NCBI RefSeq assembly: GCF_037203705.1
Contig: NZ_JBBCAT010000001.1
Coordinates: forward strand, 1,151,418 to 1,215,417
Direction: 5' to 3'
DNA from: Prosthecomicrobium sp. N25
Lineage (GTDB): Bacteria > Pseudomonadota > Alphaproteobacteria > Rhizobiales > Ancalomicrobiaceae
DNA length: 64,000 nt
Shown here: positions 15,773-24,129 of the stretch, piece by piece
Layout: each line of letters opens with the position of its first letter
How positions within the stretch are numbered: the stretch's first letter is position 1
Made by a program: the position numbers and the translations under genes
Notes under the pieces: model-generated
Databases searched by the model: none
The model's input: the letters and a program-made list of their open reading frames with translations, nothing else
Told to the model about the DNA's origin: nothing

Positions 15773-15962
15773 GGCGGCGGGTTTAGCCGAAAGCCCCGGG
15801 CCTTGCCAGCGGGGAGGGCGGGGGAGGCGTTCCGGTGCGGCGAGGGCCGTCCGCCCCTGCGGCACTGCAGCATGGCTCCAAGGCGCCGGGCGCCATGGCG
15901 TGACGGGCCGGGCCTGATAGTCTGACCGCCTCGCCTCTCCCGCGCCTGCCCGGAACCGCCCG

Positions 15963-16856
15963 TTGTCGACCCATCTCTGGATCCTCTTCACGATCGTCGC
16001 GGCCGGCGGTCAGACCCTTCGCAACGCGTTGCAGCGCGACCTGATCGCCGTGGTCGGCACCGTCGGGGCGACCCATGTGCGCTTCCTCTACGGGCTGCCC
16101 TTCGGCATCATCTTCCTGATCCTGATGTCGGCCGCGACCGGGGTGGCGGTCCCGTCCGCCTCCTGGACCTTCCTCGGCTGGACGGCGCTCGGCGGCTTCG
16201 GCCAGATCCTGGCGACCGGCCTGATGCTCCAGGCCATGCGCTCCAAGTCCTTCCTGGTCACCATCGCCTACACCAAGACCGAGCCCGTCCAGGTCGCCCT
16301 CTTCGGCATGGTGTTCCTGACCGAGGTCCCGACCCCGCTGCTCGTCGCCGCCATCCTGGTCGCGACCCTCGGGGTGATGATCATGAGCTGGCCGAAGCCG
16401 GCGGAGGGCGAGCCGCGCTCCTGGACACCGGCGTTGCTCGGCGTCGCCTCCGGCGGCCTCTTCGGCTTCTCGGCGGTCTGCTTCAAGGGCGGCATCCAGG
16501 CCCTGGCGACCCCGAGCTTCCTGATGGCCGCCTCCACCACCCTGGCGACCGGCCTCGCCGTCCAGGCGATCGGCCTGACGATCTACCTCCTGGCGACGGA
16601 TCGCCCGGCTCTCGCCAAGCTCTTCGCTGCCTGGCGCCCCTCGGTGTTCGCCGGCTTCCTAGGCGCCTTCGCGTCGCAGTGCTGGTTCCTGGCCTTCGCC
16701 ATCGAGCCGGTCGCCCACGTCCGCACGCTGGGCCTCGTCGAGATCCTGTTCTCGCTCGCCGTGTCGCGCAAGCTCATGGCCCAGATGACGAGCCCCCGCG
16801 AGGGCCTGGGCATCGCGCTCCTGGTGGTCGGGGTCCTGGTCGTCCTGAACGCCTGA
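15963..16856 (+). CDS. DMT-superfamily (EamA) transporter
   Basis: A 297-residue protein with ten predicted membrane helices arranged as two EamA repeats. The repeat-1 end TKTEPVQVALFGMVFLTE and the repeat-2 end RTLGLVEILFSLAVSRKLM are typical. The start is taken as TTG at 15963, because there is no ATG or GTG before the first helix and the peptide from here is in register with the family; no strong ribosome-binding site is visible. The substrate is unknown. The gene ends at a 43-base palindrome. Confidence 0.85.
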   Translation: MSTHLWILFTIVAAGGQTLRNALQRDLIAVVGTVGATHVRFLYGLPFGIIFLILMSAATGVAVPSASWTFLGWTALGGFGQILATGLMLQAMRSKSFLVTIAYTKTEPVQVALFGMVFLTEVPTPLLVAAILVATLGVMIMSWPKPAEGEPRSWTPALLGVASGGLFGFSAVCFKGGIQALATPSFLMAASTTLATGLAVQAIGLTIYLLATDRPALAKLFAAWRPSVFAGFLGAFASQCWFLAFAIEPVAHVRTLGLVEILFSLAVSRKLMAQMTSPREGLGIALLVVGVLVVLNA

Positions 16857-16887
16857 TACCGGAGCCACCACTCTCCGGCCTTTCGGT

Positions 16888-16930
16888 CTGTCATGGCCGG
16901 GCTTGTCCGGGACAAGCCCGGCCATGACAG
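16888..16930. repeat. Perfect 43-base extragenic palindrome
   Basis: Two 20-base arms (left arm begins CTGTCATGGCCGGGC) enclose a three-base loop CGG whose ends also pair. It lies 31 bases after the DMT gene and 50 bases before the end of the convergent coiled-coil gene, so it can serve as a bidirectional terminator. Very similar ATGGCCGGGCTTGTCC palindromes are a widespread extragenic repeat in alphaproteobacterial genomes (general knowledge). No second copy was noticed in this window. Confidence 0.85.
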
Positions 16931-16980
16931 AAGACAAGGACCGTGCAGGGGGTTGGACTTCGTTAACCGGGTATGAGCCC

Positions 16981-18417
16981 TCAGAACCCGCCGCCGGTCC
17001 GGAAGCCGCCGCCTCCGCCCCCGCCACCCCCGCCGGACGATCCACCGCCGCCGAATCCGCCCCCGAACCCGCCGTCGAACGGGCCGGGCAGGGGGAAGCG
17101 CGGACCGCCGCCGTAGCCGGGATCGGCGCGGCGCGGACGACGGCCGTAGCCGTCGCGCAGCACGCGCCAGAGATCCGGGCTGCGCAGCACGCCGCCGATG
17201 ATGCCCCCGATCATCTCGCCGATGATCCGCTCGTTGCCGAAGGTCACCTGGGGATGGTCGTAGCCCTGCCGGCGGAAGTCGTCGCGCACGCCCTCGAGCT
17301 CCACCCGGCGGTTCGCCAGATCGCGCGCCTGCGCGCGGATCTGCTGGATCTCCCGGTCGGCCTTGGCGATCGCCTCCTCGAGGCCCTGCAATTGGCGGAC
17401 GATGCGCTCGTCCCGCGGATCCGGCGTCTTCACGGCGGCGCGGTAGAGGTCCTGCAGGTCCTCGCGCGCGAGCTCGGCGGCGAGCATGTCGAGCGCCTCC
17501 GCGTAGCCGCCCTTGCCGTTGCCCTCGAGCGCCAGCTGGTGCTCCTGCTCGACGGCCGCCAGATGGTCGCGCGCAAGCTTCAGGGACGCCTGGGCCTTGT
17601 CGATGTCGGCCTGAGCCGCCGCGCGCCGCGCCTCCAGGGGGGCGATGCCGGAGGTCTCCAGGAGCCGCCGCTCGACGGCCGCGAGATCCTGCTGCGCGGC
17701 CTCCACTTCGTGCCGCCGGCGCTCCGCATGCTCCCTGAGCCGGACCGGGATCTCGTTCAGCATGACGTAGTTCGGCCGCGCCTCCGCATAGCCGACGAGA
17801 GCCGCGACCTTGCGGTCGAAGAAGCGCGCGAACGTGCCGGCCTGGTAGGCGGCGGTGCCGAAGCCGCGCTTCCAGAGATACATGAAGAGCGGGTCCGCCT
17901 CGTAAGGGGCCCCCTTCACGCGGCGGTCCTCCTCGGCGGTCGTGGCCTTCTTCTCCGACTCCGCGGCGATCCGCTCGGCCTCTTCAATGCGGGCCCGCCC
18001 GGCCGACCACTCCGCGTCCTGACGGCCCGCCTCGGCGGTCCTGGCCGTCAGTGCGTCGATCTCGTCGTCGATCGCGTCGGCCGCCTCGGTCGCGGCCCGC
18101 AACGCCGCCTCCTGCTCGGAGACGCGGGCCGCCGCCTCGGCGCGCCTGGCGGAGAGGTCCGCCAGCGCCGCCCGGGCGGTCTCGAGGAGCTGCAGCGCCC
18201 GCCGCTCGGTCGCGTCCAGCCGGCCCGCCACCTCGGTGCCGGCGAGGTCGTCGAGGCGCAGCCGGGCGAGCGCCCGCCAGGCCTCGGTCTGCTCGTGGCG
18301 GAGCCGCTGCGCCTCCTCGGTCGCCGAGGCCAGCACGGCGTCGAGCCGCCCCTCGTTCGAGCGCTGCTCGGCGATCGCCTGCTCCATGCTCGCCAGCGCC
18401 TGACGTCCCGTGATCAT
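16981..18417 (-). CDS. Coiled-coil protein with glycine-rich tail, third gene of unknown operon
   Basis: A 478-residue protein without signal peptide. Residues about 5-165 and 225-390 are alanine/glutamate/arginine-rich heptads expected to form long coiled coils. Between them is a conserved-looking globular insert (about 170-215) with LFMYLWKRGFGTAAYQAG. A short segment near 398-410 is rich in glycine and isoleucine (IIGEMIGGIIGGVLR). The tail from about 425 is a glycine/serine run ending in FRTGGGF. I do not recognise a named family. It starts 4 bases after the DUF6384 gene, so the two are surely co-transcribed. It could be the peripheral part of a membrane complex. Confidence 0.75.
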   Translation of the reverse strand: MITGRQALASMEQAIAEQRSNEGRLDAVLASATEEAQRLRHEQTEAWRALARLRLDDLAGTEVAGRLDATERRALQLLETARAALADLSARRAEAAARVSEQEAALRAATEAADAIDDEIDALTARTAEAGRQDAEWSAGRARIEEAERIAAESEKKATTAEEDRRVKGAPYEADPLFMYLWKRGFGTAAYQAGTFARFFDRKVAALVGYAEARPNYVMLNEIPVRLREHAERRRHEVEAAQQDLAAVERRLLETSGIAPLEARRAAAQADIDKAQASLKLARDHLAAVEQEHQLALEGNGKGGYAEALDMLAAELAREDLQDLYRAAVKTPDPRDERIVRQLQGLEEAIAKADREIQQIRAQARDLANRRVELEGVRDDFRRQGYDHPQVTFGNERIIGEMIGGIIGGVLRSPDLWRVLRDGYGRRPRRADPGYGGGPRFPLPGPFDGGFGGGFGGGGSSGGGGGGGGGGFRTGGGF

Positions 18418-18421
18418 GCCG

Positions 18422-19384
18422 CTACCAGTTCGTGATGGCGCCCGAGACGGGCACGCTGTAGGTCGGTTCCAGGGTCCCGCGCGTCTTCTGGCCGACGACG
18501 GCGCGCTGGATGATGCCGTCGTCCTCCTTGTCGCGCCGGATCTGGTCGAAGGTCTGCTGGGGCACGCGCACGCCGAACTTGGAGACCGTCGTCGTCTTCT
18601 GGTCCTCCTCGCTGGTGATCGGCAGCTGTAGCACGGAGCCGTTCGGCCCGATGGCCTCGACGATGAGGTAGTAGTTGCGCTGGCCGGCCCGGTTCGGCGG
18701 GATGCGCCAGACGCCCGATTGCTCGCCCTGGCGGGAGATGACCCGAAGCGTGTATTCCTGCCGGAGCTTGTCGAGGAGCGCGTTCATGGCCCCGATCGCC
18801 GAGCGGGCGCCGGCCGGATCCTTGCGTTCGAGCGCGAGCCGCCCATCGTTGAGGATCGCCGCCGCACGGTCCCGGGCCTCGGGAACCCGCGCCTCGGCCA
18901 GCACCGCCTTGTGGGCGCGGTCGAGCTCCGCCGGCAGGGCTTCGCCGATCTCGATCCGCGCGCGCGCGGCCTCGCGCTCTGCCGCCCCGACCACGAAATA
19001 CTGGTAGCCGCCCCACACGACCCCGAGCCCGATGATCGCGACCGCCACCTGCTTCAGCCACGTCTCGCGCTTCACCCAGAGAAGCGCCAGCGTCCGTGCC
19101 ATACCGGCCGGCGGCGGCGTGTAGACGAACCGGCTCTCTTTCAGCGCCCGCACGCCCTCCGCGAGGATCTGGTCGGTGACCTCGATCCCCTGGCTGCGGT
19201 AGATCTCCCGCAGCCGATCGACGAGTTGCCGCTCGCGCTCCGTCTCCCCGAGCTCCTGCGCCACCAGGACCTCCTGATGGCGCAAGGTGTCGACGACATC
19301 CATGGCGAGCATGATGTCGTCGAGCTTCGCCTCGCCCCGCGGGACGGCCGGGGGAGCCGCAGCGGCGATCGCCGTGTCAGACAT
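18422..19384 (-). CDS. DUF6384-like membrane protein, second gene of unknown operon
   Basis: A 320-residue protein. The N-terminal 105 residues are helical and cytoplasmic, beginning with LDDIMLAMDVVDTLRHQE, which I associate with the DUF6384 family. One membrane helix follows at 111-131. The C-terminal part holds a helical stretch (135-200) and then a beta-rich domain with PPNRAGQRNYYLIVEAIGP. It overlaps the upstream TelA-like gene by 8 bases and is followed after 4 bases by the coiled-coil gene. The function is unknown; it looks like the membrane anchor of the trio. Confidence 0.8.
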   Translation of the reverse strand: MSDTAIAAAAPPAVPRGEAKLDDIMLAMDVVDTLRHQEVLVAQELGETERERQLVDRLREIYRSQGIEVTDQILAEGVRALKESRFVYTPPPAGMARTLALLWVKRETWLKQVAVAIIGLGVVWGGYQYFVVGAAEREAARARIEIGEALPAELDRAHKAVLAEARVPEARDRAAAILNDGRLALERKDPAGARSAIGAMNALLDKLRQEYTLRVISRQGEQSGVWRIPPNRAGQRNYYLIVEAIGPNGSVLQLPITSEEDQKTTTVSKFGVRVPQQTFDQIRRDKEDDGIIQRAVVGQKTRGTLEPTYSVPVSGAITNW

Positions 19385-20561
19385 TGAAGGCCTGGTTCCC
19401 CTCGGCGATCAGCCGCGCGATGCGCCGCTTGCCGTCCTCCACCGCGTCGCGGATCTCGGCCGAGTTCTGCGTCGAGAGCTTGCGCATCTCGTCGATGATC
19501 TCGGTCGACTTCTCCTGGAAGTTGATGACGGATTCGACGAGCTTCTTGACCGCGTCGGCCCGGACCGTCGGTCCGTATCCCGCCTTCACGGCCTCCTCCT
19601 GGATCTTGCCGCCGATCTCGGCGAGCACCTCGATCGAGCGCGACACGCCCTCCTTCATGGCGTTGAGGCTCTCGGTCGACTCGTGCAGTCCGAACAGGCC
19701 CGTGAAGGAGGCCTTCAGGGCGGTCAGCACGCTGTCGTTCGTCGAGAAGAAGCTGACCGCCTGCTGGTACACCCGCTCCTTGGCGTTGGTCGTCTGCATC
19801 AGGCGCGCCATGATGACCTCGGACGTGTTGTACCCGATGGTCAGGTTGTCCGAGAGGTCCTTGGCGATCTGGTAGCGCTTGTCCTCGTCCTGCGTCCGGC
19901 GCAGTTCCTCGTCGCGCGCGAGTTCCAGCCGCGCCTTCTCGGCGATCTCGCCCTGGAACTCGGCGACCGCCTTGGACGCCGCCTCCAGCCGAACCTTGGC
20001 CTCGTTCAGCTTGTCCTCGGCCTTCTTGAGCACCTCGAGCGCCAGCACCTCCGACTGCTTCAGCGCGCCGCGGAAGTCCCGGTAGGCCTCCAGGATGACG
20101 TGCTCGCGGTCGATCTGGTTGCGGGTCTCCTTGGTGACATCGAGGTAGGTCGCCCGGATCTTGTCGAAGCGGTCGGCGATGTCGCCGCGCGAGAGCTTCA
20201 TCCAGACGTTTGTGGCACGCTCGAAGATGTCGATCTTCCCGTCGGAGATCTGGTCGACCATCTTCTTCGAGTCGTCGCGGATCGAGTTGAAGGACTCGGT
20301 GATCAGCTTGTAGCGCTCGCCGACCGTCATGGCCGACACCTGTTCTCGCACCACCTCGTTGAAGACCGAGGTCTGGCTGAGCGTACGCGCGATGACGACG
20401 ATCCTGTCCTTGTCCAGGTCCGAGATCTTCTCCAGCAGGCCGATGACGGGCGCGTCCTCGGCCTTGCCGGGAACGATACCCATCTGCTTCAGGGCACCCA
20501 TCGCCTTGTCGAGATACTGCATGGGCGTCTTCACGATGGTCTGCGCGGCGACGTCGCTCAC
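19377..20561 (-). CDS. Coiled-coil protein, distantly TelA-like, first gene of unknown operon
   Basis: A 394-residue, highly helical, charged cytoplasmic protein with no membrane segment. Length and layout (N-terminal globular part, long central coiled coil, C-terminal helices with ESVINFQEKSTEIIDEMRKL) resemble the TelA/KlaA "toxic anion resistance" family, but I cannot confirm that by eye. Homologues in related genomes tend to be labelled only "cell surface protein". It leads a tightly packed operon with the DUF6384 and glycine-rich genes. The ATG is preceded by GGGAGG at a suitable distance. Confidence 0.7.
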   Translation of the reverse strand: MSDVAAQTIVKTPMQYLDKAMGALKQMGIVPGKAEDAPVIGLLEKISDLDKDRIVVIARTLSQTSVFNEVVREQVSAMTVGERYKLITESFNSIRDDSKKMVDQISDGKIDIFERATNVWMKLSRGDIADRFDKIRATYLDVTKETRNQIDREHVILEAYRDFRGALKQSEVLALEVLKKAEDKLNEAKVRLEAASKAVAEFQGEIAEKARLELARDEELRRTQDEDKRYQIAKDLSDNLTIGYNTSEVIMARLMQTTNAKERVYQQAVSFFSTNDSVLTALKASFTGLFGLHESTESLNAMKEGVSRSIEVLAEIGGKIQEEAVKAGYGPTVRADAVKKLVESVINFQEKSTEIIDEMRKLSTQNSAEIRDAVEDGKRRIARLIAEGNQAFNV

Positions 20562-20686
20562 GGACTGTCCTCCCTTGGTTCTGGTCCGATCCGGACATAT
20601 GGGTGCGCCGCCAGAGTTACTCCAGCCCGAAGGCGGAAGGAAAGCGGCGATTGCGAAGCTTTGAAGTCGAGCCGGTCCGGCCGGCC

Positions 20687-21229
20687 TCAGCCGCGCGGCA
20701 GAGTCCGGTCCCCGTCGCCGAGCGCCCGTTGCATCAGGACGCTGTCCACCCAGCGTCCGTGCTTGAACCCGATCGACGGCAGGGTGCCGATCGTCGCGAA
20801 GCCGGCCGCCGCATGGAGCCTGATCGACGCGTCATTGCCGCTGTCGCCGATCACCGCGATCATCTGCCGGAAGCCCCGTTCGGTGCAGGCCGCGATCAGA
20901 TGCGCCAGGAGCCGCCGGCCGATTCCGTGACGCTGGGCGCCTTGGTCCACGTAGATCGAGTTCTCCACCGAGAAGCGGTAGGCCGGCCGCGGCCGATACG
21001 GCCCCGCATAGGCATAGCCCGCGACCCGCCCGTCCAGCTCGGCCACGAAGTAGGGAAAGCCGCCCGCCAGCACGGCGGCGCGTCGGCGCAGCATCTCGGC
21101 TTCGTCGGGGGGCTCGACCTCGAAGGAGGCGAGCCCGGTGAGGACCGCCTCCGCGTAGATGCCCCGGATCGCCGGGACGTCCGCCTCGCGGCAGTCCCGG
21201 ATCAGGACCTCGGACGTCCGTTCGGTCAC
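20687..21229 (-). CDS. GNAT N-acetyltransferase, phosphinothricin/methionine-sulfone type
   Basis: A 180-residue acetyltransferase. The opening IRDCREADVPAIRGIYAEAV with SFEVEPPDEAEM, the central YAGPYRPRPAYRFSVENSIYV, and the acetyl-CoA loop RHGIGRRLLAHLI are those of the PAT/MnaT (YncA) group that acetylates phosphinothricin, methionine sulfone or similar amino acid analogues. The start is GTG at 21229, inside the GTGA overlap with the stop of the DUF2189 gene, which indicates translational coupling. Confidence 0.9.
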   Translation of the reverse strand: MTERTSEVLIRDCREADVPAIRGIYAEAVLTGLASFEVEPPDEAEMLRRRAAVLAGGFPYFVAELDGRVAGYAYAGPYRPRPAYRFSVENSIYVDQGAQRHGIGRRLLAHLIAACTERGFRQMIAVIGDSGNDASIRLHAAAGFATIGTLPSIGFKHGRWVDSVLMQRALGDGDRTLPRG

Positions 21230-22026
21230 GCCGCGACTGCCCTCCGGTAGAGGTGCCAGGTCGCATGTCCGAGCATCGGCAGGACTACGAAGAGGCCGAC
21301 GAACATCGGCAGGATCGCGATCCCGAGCAGCGTGCCGATGAAGATGCCCCAGCCGATCATGGGCCCCGGGCTCGCCACCACCGCCCGGATCGAGGTGATC
21401 ATGGCGGTGACGAAGTCGATGTCGCGGTCGAGGAGCAGGGGATAAGAGACGACACTGATGGAGAAGAGCGCCAGCGCGATGAGCGCCCCGAGCACGTTGC
21501 CGAGCACGAAGAAAGCGATTCCGCGCGGGGTCGTGACCACGGCCGACACCAGGTCGCCGAACGAGAAGCCCTGCAGGCCGAAGAAGACGGCGTAAAGGAA
21601 GCCCGCCGTGTAGACCCAGGCGATCAGGCCGAACACGGCGACGAGCGCCATGTAGCCGAGTTCGCGGGTGCCGTGGTGCGGGATGGCGGCGAGCACGACC
21701 GGCCAGGTCGGCGTGCCGCCCTTCTCGAGGATCCGCGACACCTCGTAGAGGCCGACGGCCACGAGCGGCGCGATGATGGCGAAGCCCGCCGCCATCGGGT
21801 AGGCGAGGAAGACCAGGTCGAACTGGGTGAGGACGAACAGGAGCGCCAGCCCGCCGACCGCATAGAGGCCGCCGAAGACGAGGCCGAAGCTCGGCGCCGC
21901 GCGGAAGTCCCGCAAGCCGGCCGCGAGCGCCGCGGAGATGTCGTCGACCGTGATCTCGCGCACCGTCGGGTCGGCGGGCCCGCCCTCCGTGACGGTCGGG
22001 GTCGATCCCATCGTCATGTCCGTCAT
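21226..22026 (-). CDS. DUF2189 integral membrane protein
   Basis: A 266-residue protein with an N-terminal cytoplasmic segment of about 45 residues (VREITVDDISAALAAGLRDF) and six predicted membrane helices, the layout of the DUF2189/COG5473 family. Its role is unknown. GGGAGAGGGAACAGGC precedes the ATG at 22026. The stop overlaps the GNAT gene start by four bases, so the two form an operon. Confidence 0.88.
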   Translation of the reverse strand: MTDMTMGSTPTVTEGGPADPTVREITVDDISAALAAGLRDFRAAPSFGLVFGGLYAVGGLALLFVLTQFDLVFLAYPMAAGFAIIAPLVAVGLYEVSRILEKGGTPTWPVVLAAIPHHGTRELGYMALVAVFGLIAWVYTAGFLYAVFFGLQGFSFGDLVSAVVTTPRGIAFFVLGNVLGALIALALFSISVVSYPLLLDRDIDFVTAMITSIRAVVASPGPMIGWGIFIGTLLGIAILPMFVGLFVVLPMLGHATWHLYRRAVAA

Positions 22027-22226
22027 GCCTGTTCCCTCTCCCGGTCCCGTGGGACCCTGCGCGCGCGGCCCTTTCGGGCTTCTTCCGACGCGCGGCAGGA
22101 TGCCACGCCCTGCCGTGATTGCAAATGCGCTCGATCAATCGCGGGGCAGGGAACGGCGAGACGGGACGGTCCCCGGCCGCCGCCCCGCTCGCGCGGGGTC
22201 CGTCCGGGAGGCCGGGCTCCGGGCTG

Positions 22227-23840
22227 TCAGGCGATCATCCGATAGGCCGGCAGGGTGAGGAACGGCTCGAGCTCGTCCGCCAGGATCAGGGCCTCGAAGA
22301 TCGCGATGGCGTCCGGGAAGCGGCCCTTGTCGTAGGCCTCCGCACCGACCTCACCGCGCACGCGCTCCATCTCCTCCGCCAGGCAGCGCCGGAACAGGGC
22401 CTCGTCGACTTGGCGCCCGTCGTCGAGCGTCGCCCCGAAATGCAGCCACTGCCAGATCTGCGTGCGGCTGATCTCCGCCGTCGCCGCATCCTCCATAAGG
22501 TTGTAGATCGGCACCGCACCCCGGCCGCGCAGCCAGGCCTCGACGTACTGGACGCCGACCCGGATGTTCTCCCTGAGCCCCGCCTCGGTCCGCGTGCCCT
22601 CGTGCACGGCGAGGAGCTCGGCCTGCCCGATCGGCCGCTCGGGCGGCAGGAAGCCGAGTTGGTTCGCCGCCGGCATGACCCGGTCGAACACCGCCTTTGC
22701 GACGGGCACCAGGTCGGGATGGGCGACCCAGGTCCCGTCGTGGCCCTCGCGCGCCTCGCGTTCCTTGTCGGCCTCCACCTTGGCGAGCGCCGCGGCGTTG
22801 CGGGTCGGATCGTTCTTGATCGGGATCTGCGCCGCCATGCCGCCCATCGCGAAGGCGCCGCGGCGATGGCAGGTACGCACCAGGAGCTCGGCGTAGTTGC
22901 CCAGGAAGGCCTTCCCCATCACCACCTTGGCGCGGTCGGGCAGGACCATGTCCCTGTGCGCCCTGAGCGTCTTGATGAAGGAGAAGATGTAGTCCCAGCG
23001 CCCGCAGTTCAGGCCCGTGATGCGGTCCTTCAGCGCGAACAGGATCTCGTCCATCTCGAAGGCGGCTGGCAGCGTCTCGATCAGCACGGTGCAGCGGATC
23101 GAGGCGGCGGGCAACCCGAGCTCGGTCTCGGCGGAAGCGAAGACGTCGTTCCAGAGCCCGGCCTCCCGGTGGCTCTCCAGCTTGGGCAGATAGAAGTAGG
23201 GACCGGAGCCCCCCGCCAGCGACGCCTTGGCGCAGTGGAAGACGTAGAGGCCGAAGTCGACCAGCGCGCCCGCCATGGGCGCGCCGTCGACCAGCACATG
23301 CGCCTCCGGCAGGTGCCATCCCCGGGGTCGCACGATGAGCACGGCCGGATCGCTCTTCAGCGCGTAGGTCTTGCCGTTCGCCGGGTCGACGAAGTCGATC
23401 GCGCTGGCCCAGCGGTCCTTCAGGTTCACCTGCCCGTCCAGCAGGTTGGCCCAGAAGGGCGCGGTCGCGTCCTCGAAGTCGGCCATGAACACGTTCGCGC
23501 CGGAGTTCAGCGCGTTGACGATCATCTTGCGGTCGACCGGCCCGGTGATCTCCACGCGGCGGTCGAGGAGGTCGGCCGGGGCCGGCGCCACGCGCCAGTC
23601 GCCCGACCGGATCGAGGCCGTCTCGGCCAGGAAGTCCGGCTTCTCGCCCGCGTCGAAGCGGGCCTGTCGCGCCTTGCGGGCGTCGAGGAGAGAGCGCCGC
23701 GTCGCGTCGAAGCGGCGGTGCAGCCCGGCCAGGAAGGCGAGCGCCTCCGCGGTCAGGATCTCGGCATGGCGGGGGCCCAGGCGGCCCGTGACGGCAATGC
23801 CCGGCACGGCGGGTGCGACGGCTTCTGCGGCGGTCATCAT
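22227..23840 (-). CDS. aceB: Malate synthase A
   Basis: Condenses glyoxylate with acetyl-CoA to malate. The 537-residue length equals the A-type enzyme (E. coli AceB has 533). The family signature appears as ITGLNCGRWDYIFSFIK around residue 265-280, with NSGANVFMADFEDATAP near 105 and the C-terminal YNLMEDAATAEISRTQIWQW. Start: ATG ATG at 23840 behind GGAGAG. It lies 289 bases downstream of glcF on the same strand, so glycolate oxidised by GlcDEF can be fed directly to malate. No isocitrate lyase is in the window. Confidence 0.96.
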   Translation of the reverse strand: MMTAAEAVAPAVPGIAVTGRLGPRHAEILTAEALAFLAGLHRRFDATRRSLLDARKARQARFDAGEKPDFLAETASIRSGDWRVAPAPADLLDRRVEITGPVDRKMIVNALNSGANVFMADFEDATAPFWANLLDGQVNLKDRWASAIDFVDPANGKTYALKSDPAVLIVRPRGWHLPEAHVLVDGAPMAGALVDFGLYVFHCAKASLAGGSGPYFYLPKLESHREAGLWNDVFASAETELGLPAASIRCTVLIETLPAAFEMDEILFALKDRITGLNCGRWDYIFSFIKTLRAHRDMVLPDRAKVVMGKAFLGNYAELLVRTCHRRGAFAMGGMAAQIPIKNDPTRNAAALAKVEADKEREAREGHDGTWVAHPDLVPVAKAVFDRVMPAANQLGFLPPERPIGQAELLAVHEGTRTEAGLRENIRVGVQYVEAWLRGRGAVPIYNLMEDAATAEISRTQIWQWLHFGATLDDGRQVDEALFRRCLAEEMERVRGEVGAEAYDKGRFPDAIAIFEALILADELEPFLTLPAYRMIA

Positions 23841-24129
23841 CTCTCTCCTGCGTCCCGTCCCGCGTCGAGCGCGCGGGTTTCGGTCGAGCACGCCGGAGGC
23901 CCCGGCGCTTGCGAGCCATGAGATTAGTGTATCGCCCCCTGTCGTAAACCTCATTGCTCGTGCGAACAGCTTTTCGTTCACGGAAATAATCCATGTGTGA
24001 ACGAGGTTCAGAACGACAGTTCGGGAAAGAATGCCCCGTGTGGAATTTTTTCCGCGTGCAGTCGCAGACAACCGCCGGGATCGCGTCGAGCGTCCGGGCC
24101 GCGCGGAGAGACCCGGACTGTCCGGGGCG

